The notes: generated by a model not told the origin, from the sequence alone. Counted from the stretch's first letter, positions 1-7,208 are shown. The stretch: 19,877 bases of DNA from Actinobacteria bacterium UBA4426 (GCA_002390705.1 DGQA01000023.1:1-19877), one strand, 5' to 3'. Program-made: numbers and translations.

Positions 1-601
1 TCAAGTTTGACACTAAGTTGTGATGGGTGAGCATGACACCTTTGGGGAGCCCTGTAGTTCCGGAGGAATAAGGCAGAACGACAACCTGCTCATGTGGATC
101 AATTTCTACCTGTGCAATTGGCTCACCGAATAATGCGGTAAATGGTGTGGTCCCTTCCTGGGCATCGCCAATAATTACGATCTCGGAGACACCTGTTCCT
201 TCAATCGCCAGCTGTGAAGTTTCTAAAAACATCCCGATTGTGACAAGTAGTTGTGATTGCGAGTCATTGATTTGAAACTTGACTTCCTCCGCCGTGTACG
301 TCGGATTGATTGTGCTCACTGCGATCCCAGCAACAGCTGCTCCATGGAAAACAATCGCGAACTCAGGAATGTTCGGTGCCATCAATGCGATGGTGTCGCC
401 TTTTCGTAGTCCTTTTGCGGTAAGCCCACCTGCGAAGGAGTAGATCATTGCTTTGAGCTGTCCATATGTATAGGTGCGGCCCGTTGGTCCATCAATGAGC
501 GCCTCACGGTCGGGAACTCGATCGGCCTCCCTCAAGATGAACTCGGTGATGCTGACATTGGGGATTTCAACTTCCGGGAGCAAACTCTTATGGATGATCA
601 T
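1..601 (-). CDS. Fatty-acid / 4-coumarate-type acyl-CoA synthetase, N-terminal part (cut by window edge)
   Basis: About 200 codons are readable on the minus strand from an ATG at 601 to the window edge, so the C-terminal two thirds are missing. The frame carries the ANL-superfamily AMP-binding start: a 'TYTYGQL' segment, 'GDTIALMAPNIPEF', 'INPTYTAEEV', and near the edge the P-loop 'YSSGTTGLPKGVMLTHHNL' that binds ATP. The family adenylates a carboxylic acid and transfers it to CoA. The spacing and wording resemble 4-coumarate-CoA ligase-like and long-chain acyl-CoA synthetases; the substrate pocket is not visible, so the substrate is open. An AGGAGA ribosome-binding site (607-612) lies 5 bases before the ATG and supports this start. 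It is divergent from fadE5, which fits fatty-acid activation feeding beta-oxidation (inference). Confidence 0.93.
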   Translation of the reverse strand, partial: MIIHKSLLPEVEIPNVSITEFILREADRVPDREALIDGPTGRTYTYGQLKAMIYSFAGGLTAKGLRKGDTIALMAPNIPEFAIVFHGAAVAGIAVSTINPTYTAEEVKFQINDSQSQLLVTIGMFLETSQLAIEGTGVSEIVIIGDAQEGTTPFTALFGEPIAQVEIDPHEQVVVLPYSSGTTGLPKGVMLTHHNLVSNL

Positions 602-606
602 GGGGT

Positions 607-612
607 TCTCCT
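607..612 (-). promoter_or_regulatory. Ribosome-binding site of the acyl-CoA synthetase
   Basis: AGGAGA on the minus strand, 5 bases before the ATG at 601. It fixes the start of the truncated synthetase gene and shows that this gene, unlike several others in the window, has a leader with a Shine-Dalgarno site. Confidence 0.7.
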
Positions 613-749
613 AGCCGAAAGGTGGGCGGTCTCATGGTGTGTCTTGAGGGGAGTGTGTCAGGTTAAGTACCTTTATCGAGGCAAAATCCAATAATCTAGG
701 CTTAAAGTGGCCACTCTGCTTGCAAAAGTTGCCATAAGGGCCCATCATT

Positions 750-765
750 GTTACCGGCGGGTAAC
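750..765. promoter_or_regulatory. 16-base inverted repeat between the divergent acyl-CoA synthetase and fadE5 genes (candidate operator)
   Basis: GTTACC-GGCG-GGTAAC is a perfect 6-base-arm inverted repeat with a 4-base centre. It is the most conspicuous structure in the 195-base gap 602-796. Size and symmetry fit a TetR-family operator, the class that commonly controls acyl-CoA metabolism in Actinobacteria (family knowledge). A weak possible promoter for fadE5 is TTGCAA (720-725), 17 bases, CATCAT (743-748), which would place the transcription start inside the palindrome, a normal place for repression. The promoter is a guess; the palindrome is certain. No regulator gene is visible in the window. 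Confidence 0.5.
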
Positions 766-786
766 TTAGCCCCGAATCCAGTACAT

Positions 787-791
787 GGGAG
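787..791 (+). promoter_or_regulatory. Ribosome-binding site that decides the fadE5 start
   Basis: GGGAG lies 5 bases before the ATG at 797 and overlaps the upstream in-frame ATG at 785. The 785 ATG has no purine-rich site before it. The site, plus the family N-terminus beginning at 797, argues for the downstream start. Confidence 0.6.
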
Positions 792-796
792 TGGTA

Positions 797-2632
797 ATGA
801 CGCATTACAAAAGCAATCAGCGCGACCTAGAATTCAATCTTTTTGAAGTCTTCGGTGCAGGCGAGCGAATGGGCAAAGGTCCCTACGTAGAAATGGACGA
901 AGATGTCGCCCGCGACGTCTTAGGTGAAGTAAATCGCTTGGCATCAGGACCTCTCTCGGACTCATTTGTTTCTTCCGACCGCGTCCCACCCGTCTATGAC
1001 CCGGTGACTAAATCGGTCACCATGCCGTCCGATTTCAAGAAAAGTTTTAACGCTCTCATGGATGCCGAGTGGTGGCGTCTAGATCTCCCCGTGCACCTCG
1101 GTGGCACCGGTGCTCCACCATCACTGCGCTGGGCCGCGGCGGAAATGCTCCTAGGCGCAAACCCTGGCGCTTTCCTGTTCATGTCAGGTCCCGGCTTCGC
1201 TGCAATTCTTGACTCCCTCGGCAATGAGGATCAAAAGCGTTGGGGCCAACTCATGATTGACAAGCGATGGGGCGCCACGATGGTTCTGACCGAACCTGAT
1301 GCTGGCTCCGATGTCGGCGTTGGTCGCACAAAGGCCGTTGAGCAAGCTGACGGCACCTGGCACATTGAAGGTGTTAAGTGCTTCATCACCAGTGGCGAGC
1401 ACGATATGGCTGACAATATTGTTCACTTGGTTCTCGCGCGCCCCGAGGGTGCAGGACCGGGAACAAAAGGGCTCTCACTATTTGTTGTCCCGAAGTTCCA
1501 TGTTGACTTGGCGACCGGCGACATTGGCGAACGCAACGGTGTGTATGCAACTAACGTCGAAAAGAAGATGGGTCTGAAGGTTTCGACCACGTGCGAATTG
1601 ACATTTGGTGAAAATGAACCAGCTGTTGGTTGGCTTGTTGGTGACGTCCACAATGGCATCGCGCAGATGTTCAAGGTTATTGAATACGCCCGCATGATGG
1701 TTGGCACGAAAGCAATTGCCACACTGTCAACGGGTTACCTCAACGCCCTCGAGTATGCCAAGAATCGCGTTCAAGGTGCTGACCTCACCCAGATGACTGA
1801 TAAGACTGCACCTCGCGTCACCATCACGAATCACCCAGATGTGCGCCGTTCGCTCATGCTTCAGAAGTCCTACTCCGAAGGCATGCGCGCGCTCGTTCTC
1901 TACACCGCTTACTGGCAAGACCTGATTGAGATGGGCCGCGCCGGTGACACAACAATCGATCTGGAAATGGCCGAACGCATTAACGACCTTCTCCTGCCCA
2001 TCGTGAAAGGTGTCGGATCAGAGCGGTCCTACGAAATGCTGGCGGTTGGATTACAGACCTACGGTGGTTCGGGCTACCTGCAGGACTATCCACTTGAGCA
2101 GTACATCCGTGACGCAAAGATTGACACCCTTTACGAAGGAACGACCGCAATTCAAGGCTTAGACTTCTTCTTCCGAAAAATGGTTAAAGACCAATTTAAG
2201 TCAATTAGTTACCTCGCCCAAGAAATCACCCAAACGGTTAAGGGTGACGAAGGTTCAGGGCAACTTTCGGTTGAGCGCGAACTTCTTGGCCAGGCACTTG
2301 AAAACGTTCAGGGGATCCTGGGTGTTATGGGGCAGTGGGCTATGGCTTCACAAACAGATGTCAAAGAGGTCTACAAGGTGGGTTTGAACTCAACTCGCTT
2401 GCTTATGGCATCTGGTGACCTGATGATCGCTTGGCTACTTATCCGCCAAGCTGAAGTTGCCCTCGCTGCTCTGGACGCCGGTCCCAAAGATCGCGATAAG
2501 GACTTCTACATCGGCAAGGTAGAAAGTGCTCGCTGGTTTGCTCGCAATCGACTTCCTCTCCTCGCAGCAGAACGTGGGATCGCAGAGGCGACAACCGATG
2601 AAATTATGGAAATCCCTGAATCTGCTTTTTAA
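797..2632 (+). CDS. fadE5: Acyl-CoA dehydrogenase, FadE5 type
   Basis: A 611-residue FAD-dependent acyl-CoA dehydrogenase that oxidises acyl-CoA to trans-2-enoyl-CoA, the first step of beta-oxidation. From the ATG at 797 the protein begins MTHYKSNQRD..FNLFEVFG, the typical start of the mycobacterial FadE5 (Rv0244c) family; an in-frame ATG at 785 would add only four residues and lacks a ribosome-binding site. Visible landmarks are the signature LTEPDAGSD (about 164-172), 'FITSGEHD', 'GLKVSTTCEL', the core 'ARMMVGTKAIATLSTGYLNALEYAKNRVQGADL' region (quoted here only as a landmark near 300-330), and DTLYEGTTAIQ with the probable catalytic Glu at about 447. The C-terminal helical extension ends in 'EIMEIPESAF', again FadE5-like, so the protein is full length. 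FadE5 enzymes are known for broad chain-length range. It is divergent from an acyl-CoA synthetase. Confidence 0.96.
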   Translation: MTHYKSNQRDLEFNLFEVFGAGERMGKGPYVEMDEDVARDVLGEVNRLASGPLSDSFVSSDRVPPVYDPVTKSVTMPSDFKKSFNALMDAEWWRLDLPVHLGGTGAPPSLRWAAAEMLLGANPGAFLFMSGPGFAAILDSLGNEDQKRWGQLMIDKRWGATMVLTEPDAGSDVGVGRTKAVEQADGTWHIEGVKCFITSGEHDMADNIVHLVLARPEGAGPGTKGLSLFVVPKFHVDLATGDIGERNGVYATNVEKKMGLKVSTTCELTFGENEPAVGWLVGDVHNGIAQMFKVIEYARMMVGTKAIATLSTGYLNALEYAKNRVQGADLTQMTDKTAPRVTITNHPDVRRSLMLQKSYSEGMRALVLYTAYWQDLIEMGRAGDTTIDLEMAERINDLLLPIVKGVGSERSYEMLAVGLQTYGGSGYLQDYPLEQYIRDAKIDTLYEGTTAIQGLDFFFRKMVKDQFKSISYLAQEITQTVKGDEGSGQLSVERELLGQALENVQGILGVMGQWAMASQTDVKEVYKVGLNSTRLLMASGDLMIAWLLIRQAEVALAALDAGPKDRDKDFYIGKVESARWFARNRLPLLAAERGIAEATTDEIMEIPESAF

Positions 2633-2640
2633 AAACTGTC

Positions 2641-2680
2641 GAGTCCGCGCACTTTGGGTCCACTCAAAATGCGCGGACTC
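2641..2680 (+). terminator. Hairpin after fadE5
   Basis: GAGTCCGCGCA (2641-2651) pairs perfectly with TGCGCGGACTC (2670-2680), an 11-base stem. The 18-base loop can itself extend the stem through TTTG/CAAA and two further pairs. It starts 8 bases after the fadE5 stop. No clear T-run follows, so termination may be weak or factor-dependent. It separates fadE5 from the copper operon. Confidence 0.65.
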
Positions 2681-2699
2681 ATCTCCCGCTTACTAGAGG

Positions 2700-2705
2700 T
2701 ACCCT
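2700..2705 (+). promoter_or_regulatory. Possible -10 box for a leaderless copC operon transcript
   Basis: TACCCT ends 6 bases before the ATG at 2712, so transcription would start at or next to the start codon. No convincing -35 box or close ribosome-binding site is seen; a purine stretch AGAGG (2695-2699) is 12 bases away, too far to be normal. The same TAnnnT-to-start spacing recurs at other genes here. Confidence 0.4.
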
Positions 2706-2711
2706 CAGAGC

Positions 2712-3287
2712 ATGCCCACAGTGACCGCCATCCTCTCGAGCATTCTGTTGATCTCCCTAAGTGTGTGTGGCGGTGCGGTGTCCGCTTCCGCCCACACCGA
2801 TGTGGTGGAGACCACCCCGGTCGATGGTGCCGTTCTGGAAAGCGCACCACAATCATTAACCTTGAGTTTCAATTCCACTCTGCTCGACGGAATGGTAGAA
2901 GTGGCTGCTTCCAACTCTGATGGTGAACTCGTCTCCGGGGTCGTTGCCGAGAGCGTGGGAACCGAAGTAATAGTGCAATGGCCAGCTGACCTCCCCGGCG
3001 ACACCTACAAAGTTTCCTACCGGATTGTTTCCCAAGATGGACACCCCGTGACCGGATCTTTGCGTTTCAGTTACCCCAATCCGGAAACGGTAATTGCAGA
3101 ACCAAAAATCACCACAATGGACGATCCCACTGCCGAGCCTGAAACTGTGGAGCCTGAAACTGCAGCACCACGTGTAGCGAAGGAGTCCCCATCTGGTCCA
3201 GAGTCTGATCTCATGTGGGTTCTCGGTTTCCTGGCAATTGCGCTCGTGGTTACCGGTTACTTCATTTGGCGAAAGCGCTCAACGTGA
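2712..3287 (+). CDS. CopC-domain copper-binding protein, secreted and membrane-anchored
   Basis: 191 residues. An N-terminal signal peptide ends in Ala-Ser-Ala (25-27), which leaves His28 as the first residue of the mature protein. CopC proteins bind Cu(II) with that N-terminal amine and His, plus an Asp and a His in a 'DGHP' turn; here these are Asp109 and His111 in 'SQDGHPVTG'. The single beta-sandwich domain (about 28-121) is followed by an acidic, Pro/Thr/Glu-rich linker with a repeated 'EPETV/A' unit, one membrane helix (about 168-187) and a basic end 'WRKR', which places the copper domain outside the cell. The stop overlaps the next gene's GTG by four bases, so the two are translationally coupled. 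It probably hands copper to the CopD part of the neighbour. Confidence 0.93.
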   Translation: MPTVTAILSSILLISLSVCGGAVSASAHTDVVETTPVDGAVLESAPQSLTLSFNSTLLDGMVEVAASNSDGELVSGVVAESVGTEVIVQWPADLPGDTYKVSYRIVSQDGHPVTGSLRFSYPNPETVIAEPKITTMDDPTAEPETVEPETAAPRVAKESPSGPESDLMWVLGFLAIALVVTGYFIWRKRST

Positions 3288-5635
3288 AAACGACGTTAAG
3301 TCCCGCGGCCCAAGTTGTCCCTCGATCTAGAATCCTTGTTTTTGCTTCGCTTGTGATCGGCATAGCAATTGGAGCATCGGCAATTGGACTCATAGTCGCC
3401 GGTGGCTCCTACCAAGTGGCGCCGGCCGGGATCACAGACACAGGTCCTCTGATTGCGTGGGGGGTCGGGATTTTGCGGGTTCTGACCGACATTGCGGGAA
3501 TTCTGACGATCGGTTTTCTTGTTTCAGCGGCCTTCCTTGACCCTTCGGGCAAAGATGGCGTCTTATCTTCAGTTGGGCGCAAAGATGTAATTCGTGCCGC
3601 CTGGGCGGCCGCGGTGTGGGCCATCCTGTCGGTCATACAAGCATCCTTCTTGTTGGCATACGTGTTGGGAATCTCACTCACCGAGGCAATCACACCAATT
3701 GTGGTCAGTACCTACGCAACAGATATTCCCGCGACCCGGGCTCTGATCGTGGTGTTTGTCATAGCGGCAGTCATTGCACTTGGTGGATTCATCACGGCTA
3801 CAACAGACGTCAGTGCAGCAGGGGTCGTGCTGGCCTTGGTTGCTGTGTCGCTCCCTTCACTCGCTGGACATGGCTCCGGCCTCGGTGACCACGCATTGGC
3901 CTTGACCGCTGGAGTAACCCATGTTGTTGCCGCCGCATTGTGGGTTGGTGGACTGGTCGTGCTCCTTTTTCATGCAATTAAGCGGGACATTCCATTGGGC
4001 CGAGCGCTGGAACGCTTTTCCCCGCTGGCGCTGATTGCAATTGTGTTGCTCGCGGTGAGTGGCCTATCGAATTCCTACACGCGATTGAACTCATTTGATG
4101 AGTTGTTCACTAACGGTTACGGACAAGTCGTTCTTGTAAAAGTTGGATTGATTCTAAGTCTTGGATTCTTGGGTTACCGACTTCGTACCCGAGTGCTGCC
4201 CCTACTGCGCGCTCCGGGAGCTGGAAAAAGGTTTGCCAAAGTCGCCGCGTGTGAGGTAATGATTATGGCTGCGGCAGTTGGCCTTGGTGTGGCGCTCGCA
4301 ACCAGTCCTTACCCTCGAGTAGAGCAAGTACTTCCCACATTTGGCGAAACACTTCTGGGTTACCCGTACCCGCCAGCGCCCACTGTGAGTTCAGTTGTTT
4401 TTGGTTTCCAACTTGAGCCTTTTTTTCTCGCAGGGAGCGTAATTGCTGCAGCGCTCTACATCGTTGGATACATTCACTTGCGCCAACGCGGTGATGCGTG
4501 GCCGACCATGAGATTAGTTGCATGGCTTGCCGGAGTTGGGGTAATTATTTGGTGCACCAACTCAGGAATCGCGCTGTATTCGCAAGTATCAGTCGGGCTT
4601 CACATGGTCAATCACATGACGTTGACCATGCTGGGGCCGATCTTCTTAGTCATGGCGGCTCCGGCAACTCTTGCGCTTCGGGTATTGAGGCCTTCCCGCA
4701 CCAATGAGCGTGGTCCACGTGAATGGCTAGTACTTTTCCTTAACAGTAAAATAAATAGTCTCGCCACCAACCCGTTTTTTGTTTTCTTCATCTATGTAAT
4801 TGGGCTTTATGGCCTCTACTTGACACCCGCTTTTGGCTGGCTGATGGGCTCCCACATTGGCCACGTACTTATGCAACTGCATTTCATTCTTGCCGGCTAC
4901 CTCTTTTACTGGGTGCTGCTGGGCATTGATCCAAGACCGCATCCTTTGCCGTATTGGGGTCGAATTGTGCTACTGCTTTTATCTCTTGGCGTGCACGCAT
5001 TCTTTAGCGTAATTTTGATGATGGGAACAACCCCCATGGCAATCGAGTGGTACGGGCTCGTGCGCCCGGACTGGGTGGTTGATCCGCTCGCCGACACCCT
5101 GTTCGGCGGTCAGGTTGCATGGGGTCTGTCCGAAATTCCCGCGCTCTTGGCGCTGATCACGATCATGGTGCAGTGGTCCAGAAGTGATGCGCGCGATGCC
5201 AAGCGAAAGGATCGGCAAGCCGAGCGTGACGGGGATGCCGAACTCAATGCCTACAACAAGCATTTGGCATCCTTGAATCAAGGGTCGAAGGGTCGAAGGG
5301 TCGAACCCCAGGGCCCTGCGCGCGTTGACGCCAACATGTTTGCCTCAGTCGTGGTGACCCCAGGAATCACGATTATTGATGTCCGTACCCCAGGTGAATT
5401 CGCCCAGAGTCACATCGGTGGCGCTGTCAACTACAACGTTGAGGGTCCGGACTTTGCGGATCAGATCAAGGGTCTTGATCCAGACGGCGTATACGCGGTC
5501 TACTGTCAAAGTGGAAATCGCTCCCAAGTGGCGGTAGGTAAAATGGCCGGCATTGGGGTAAGAAGTGTTTTCGAACTTGAATCTGGGATCACCGGTTGGG
5601 AGAGTGCAGGCTCTCCTGTAGTTTCTGAGTCATGA
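3284..5635 (+). CDS. CopD-CtaG copper transport / cytochrome c oxidase assembly protein with C-terminal rhodanese domain
   Basis: 783 residues from a GTG at 3284 that overlaps the copC stop; a longer reading from an ATG at 3215 would run through copC and is unlikely. The N-terminal half is a CopD/YcnJ-type multi-helix membrane domain (about 15-350) with 'GHGSGLGDH' (His196, His203) and 'THVVAAALWVGGL'. The second half (about 355-640) is a caa3-type CtaG domain with 'HMVNHM' (His440, His444), 'HIGHVLMQLHF' (His524, His527, His533) and 'LLGIDPRPHPLPYWGR'. CopD-CtaG fusions are known in Actinobacteria. After the last helix comes a charged, Arg/Lys-rich cytoplasmic segment, a short linker over an octamer repeat, then a complete single rhodanese domain (about 688-783): 'IIDVRTPGEF', 'HIGGAVN', and the active-site loop 'CQSGNRS' with Cys741. 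That loop should lie in the cytoplasm by the positive-inside rule. The likely role is copper uptake and insertion into cytochrome oxidase; the role of the rhodanese is not known. Confidence 0.93.
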   Translation: MKTTLSPAAQVVPRSRILVFASLVIGIAIGASAIGLIVAGGSYQVAPAGITDTGPLIAWGVGILRVLTDIAGILTIGFLVSAAFLDPSGKDGVLSSVGRKDVIRAAWAAAVWAILSVIQASFLLAYVLGISLTEAITPIVVSTYATDIPATRALIVVFVIAAVIALGGFITATTDVSAAGVVLALVAVSLPSLAGHGSGLGDHALALTAGVTHVVAAALWVGGLVVLLFHAIKRDIPLGRALERFSPLALIAIVLLAVSGLSNSYTRLNSFDELFTNGYGQVVLVKVGLILSLGFLGYRLRTRVLPLLRAPGAGKRFAKVAACEVMIMAAAVGLGVALATSPYPRVEQVLPTFGETLLGYPYPPAPTVSSVVFGFQLEPFFLAGSVIAAALYIVGYIHLRQRGDAWPTMRLVAWLAGVGVIIWCTNSGIALYSQVSVGLHMVNHMTLTMLGPIFLVMAAPATLALRVLRPSRTNERGPREWLVLFLNSKINSLATNPFFVFFIYVIGLYGLYLTPAFGWLMGSHIGHVLMQLHFILAGYLFYWVLLGIDPRPHPLPYWGRIVLLLLSLGVHAFFSVILMMGTTPMAIEWYGLVRPDWVVDPLADTLFGGQVAWGLSEIPALLALITIMVQWSRSDARDAKRKDRQAERDGDAELNAYNKHLASLNQGSKGRRVEPQGPARVDANMFASVVVTPGITIIDVRTPGEFAQSHIGGAVNYNVEGPDFADQIKGLDPDGVYAVYCQSGNRSQVAVGKMAGIGVRSVFELESGITGWESAGSPVVSES
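5282..5305 (+). repeat. Three perfect copies of an octamer in the linker before the rhodanese domain
   Basis: GGGTCGAA occurs three times in tandem within the CDS, encoding the Gly/Arg/Lys-rich linker between CtaG and rhodanese. Eight is not a multiple of three, so gain or loss of one copy shifts the frame. I read both cases: with two copies a TGA follows about 12 codons after the first repeat begins; with four copies a TGA follows about 28 codons after it. Either way the rhodanese domain is lost while the membrane part stays intact. Confidence 0.9.
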
Positions 5636-6360
5636 CCAAAGCGTGGCCCACGTTCCTTGTTCTCCCCATTATTCTGTTTGGACTCATTGCACCCACCAGC
5701 AGCCACGCTGCACCAGTGCTACTTCGTGAAATCACCGACAGCAGTCAAGTAGTCTTGGTCACGGCTAAATCGTGGAATGCAACGACCGGCACCGTCCGCA
5801 CATTTGAAAAGAAGAACCAGACCTGGACAGCAACTCAAAGTTCCACACAAGCAAATCTGGGCTACGGCGGCTTGGTTTCTGGAAACAAGCGCAAGCAAGG
5901 AACCGGAAAAACTCCGACAGGAACCTACGCAATCAAGTGGGCATTCGGCATTAAGTCAGACCCCGGTGCCTCGGTCAAGTACACGAAAGTTGATAGCGAT
6001 GACGCCTGGACCTACGATCCACGAGTTCCCAGCACCTACAACATTTTTCAAACTTCGAACAAGAAGTGGTTAAGTTACGGGAATTACGTGGAGCGTCTTA
6101 CCACCTATGGCAAGCAATACAACTACGTTGCGGTCCTTGATTTTAATCTCCCCGAAGGGAAAATCACTCAGGGAGCGAATGGGATTAATCGAACCGATGA
6201 AAGTGCGAATACCGCAAGAGGCGGCGGTATTTTTTTGCATGTAAGCAATGGGAAAAACACAGCTGGGTGTATCGCTGTCCCCCAAAAGTTTATGAAAAAT
6301 GTGCTGAGATGGCTGGATCCAAAAAAGAATCCCGTGATCGTGATCCGGGTGAATAACTGA
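5632..6360 (+). CDS. Secreted L,D-transpeptidase-like protein (YkuD fold)
   Basis: 242 residues; the ATG overlaps the preceding stop (ATGA), so it is the third gene of the copC operon. A signal peptide with a hydrophobic core (about 7-22) ends at 'SSHAAP', placing the enzyme outside the membrane. The catalytic domain shows 'GTGKTPTGTY' (about 90-99), which is the usual Thr-Pro-x-Gly of this fold, and the active site 'IFLHVSNGKNTAGCIAVP', with His203 and the nucleophile Cys213. This is the T-x-GCI-x-x-P form seen in the COG3786-like branch rather than the SHGC form of classical Ldt enzymes. The family crosslinks or edits peptidoglycan stem peptides; the exact reaction here is not shown. No peptidoglycan-binding domain is present. 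Its stop is directly next to the stop of the minus-strand hydrolase. Confidence 0.88.
   Translation: MTKAWPTFLVLPIILFGLIAPTSSHAAPVLLREITDSSQVVLVTAKSWNATTGTVRTFEKKNQTWTATQSSTQANLGYGGLVSGNKRKQGTGKTPTGTYAIKWAFGIKSDPGASVKYTKVDSDDAWTYDPRVPSTYNIFQTSNKKWLSYGNYVERLTTYGKQYNYVAVLDFNLPEGKITQGANGINRTDESANTARGGGIFLHVSNGKNTAGCIAVPQKFMKNVLRWLDPKKNPVIVIRVNN
6208..6236 (+). terminator. Terminator-like hairpin inside the transpeptidase gene
   Basis: AATACCGC (6208-6215) pairs perfectly with GCGGTATT (6224-6231) over an 8-base loop, and a run of seven T (6230-6236) follows at once. This is the shape of an intrinsic terminator, yet it lies in the coding frame just before the codons for the catalytic His and Cys. 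Whether it acts is unknown; it may attenuate the operon's last gene or be chance. Confidence 0.4.
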
Positions 6361-7155
6361 CTAAACGGTGATGACAGGTGAGTCGACGAGGTCATCTATT
6401 GCTGGGAACTCTGCCCGCCAATCTTTCCCTATCTGAATCTCAATCTCAGCGCCAAGCACCGTTTCAGTCTCCCCACCTTGCGCCAAAACATTTCCGAGCG
6501 GATCAATGATTACTGAACTTCCCCCGAGGTGGTGTCGACCCTGGGCCCCAATTTGATTGCATGCAATCACCCAAGCTTGGTTTTCAACAGCCCGGGCCGG
6601 AAGTAACGCATCCCACTGCCTAATTCGAGGGACCGGCCAGCCAGAGGGAATCACGAAAGCTTGTGCCCCAGCAATGCGCATTGCCCTAAACATTTCGGGA
6701 AAGCGAGCGTCATAGCAGGTAGCAAGACCAGTTAATCCCAGCGGCGTTTCGACCATCACGTAAGTTTTTCCCGGGGTCATGGTGTCTTGTTCGCGCGCAT
6801 ACGTAAACACATGCACCTTGCGGTAGAAGGCAGCCAACTCACCTTGTGGGTTGAACAACACACTCGTGTTGTGTAAGTCTGCGCCGGCTTTTTCGCAAAA
6901 GGAACCACCGTGTAACCAGATTCCTCGCTCACGTGCCTTACGCGCAAGCGCTGTTGGTAGCGCCCCATCAATTGGTTGAGCATGCTCGCGGCTGGCTTCA
7001 AGGTCAAATGCCCCCACATTCCACAACTCAGGCAGCAACATGAACTCGCAATCGGGCGCCTGCTGGTCAATCAGCCCAAGAACCCGCTCAACTCGTTTCG
7101 GGACCGACTCCGACGTTGAGCAGTCAATTTGCAAAATTTTTACCCTCACACCCAT
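6361..7155 (-). CDS. Carbon-nitrogen hydrolase (nitrilase superfamily amidase)
   Basis: 264 residues, a single cytoplasmic CN-hydrolase domain of normal length. The catalytic triad is visible: Glu43 in 'LLPELW', Lys113 in 'YRKVHVF' and the nucleophile Cys147 in 'ATCYDARFPE'. The superfamily hydrolyses non-peptide C-N bonds; the 'CYDxRFPE' and 'RKVHLF'-like motifs match the Nit2/omega-amidase-like and related amide-hydrolase branch, where the substrate is often a 2-oxoacid amide or a damaged metabolite. The exact substrate cannot be read. The ATG at 7155 has no ribosome-binding site, but a TACACT box lies 7 bases before it, so the mRNA may be leaderless. The stop codon touches the transpeptidase stop with no spacer between them. 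Confidence 0.93.
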   Translation of the reverse strand: MGVRVKILQIDCSTSESVPKRVERVLGLIDQQAPDCEFMLLPELWNVGAFDLEASREHAQPIDGALPTALARKARERGIWLHGGSFCEKAGADLHNTSVLFNPQGELAAFYRKVHVFTYAREQDTMTPGKTYVMVETPLGLTGLATCYDARFPEMFRAMRIAGAQAFVIPSGWPVPRIRQWDALLPARAVENQAWVIACNQIGAQGRHHLGGSSVIIDPLGNVLAQGGETETVLGAEIEIQIGKDWRAEFPAIDDLVDSPVITV

Positions 7156-7162
7156 AGAATTG

Positions 7163-7168
7163 AGTGTA
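7163..7168 (-). promoter_or_regulatory. Possible -10 box of the nitrilase-family gene
   Basis: TACACT on the minus strand ends 7 bases before the ATG at 7155. The gap between the two divergent genes is only 53 bases and must hold both promoters. A TATAAA (7202-7207) on the plus strand sits directly before the ATG at 7209 and might be the -10 box of the other gene if that gene starts further down. Confidence 0.4.
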
Positions 7169-7208
7169 TTCCCAATACTAAATACCAGAGATACGGCAGA
7201 CTATAAAC

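Noticed and set aside
785..796. ATG at 785 as the fadE5 start
   Set aside because: No ribosome-binding site before it, and the family N-terminus begins at the ATG at 797.
3215..3283. Longer start (ATG 3215) for the CopD-CtaG gene
   Set aside because: It would read through the end of copC in another frame; the GTG at 3284 gives the usual four-base coupled overlap and starts just before the first helix.
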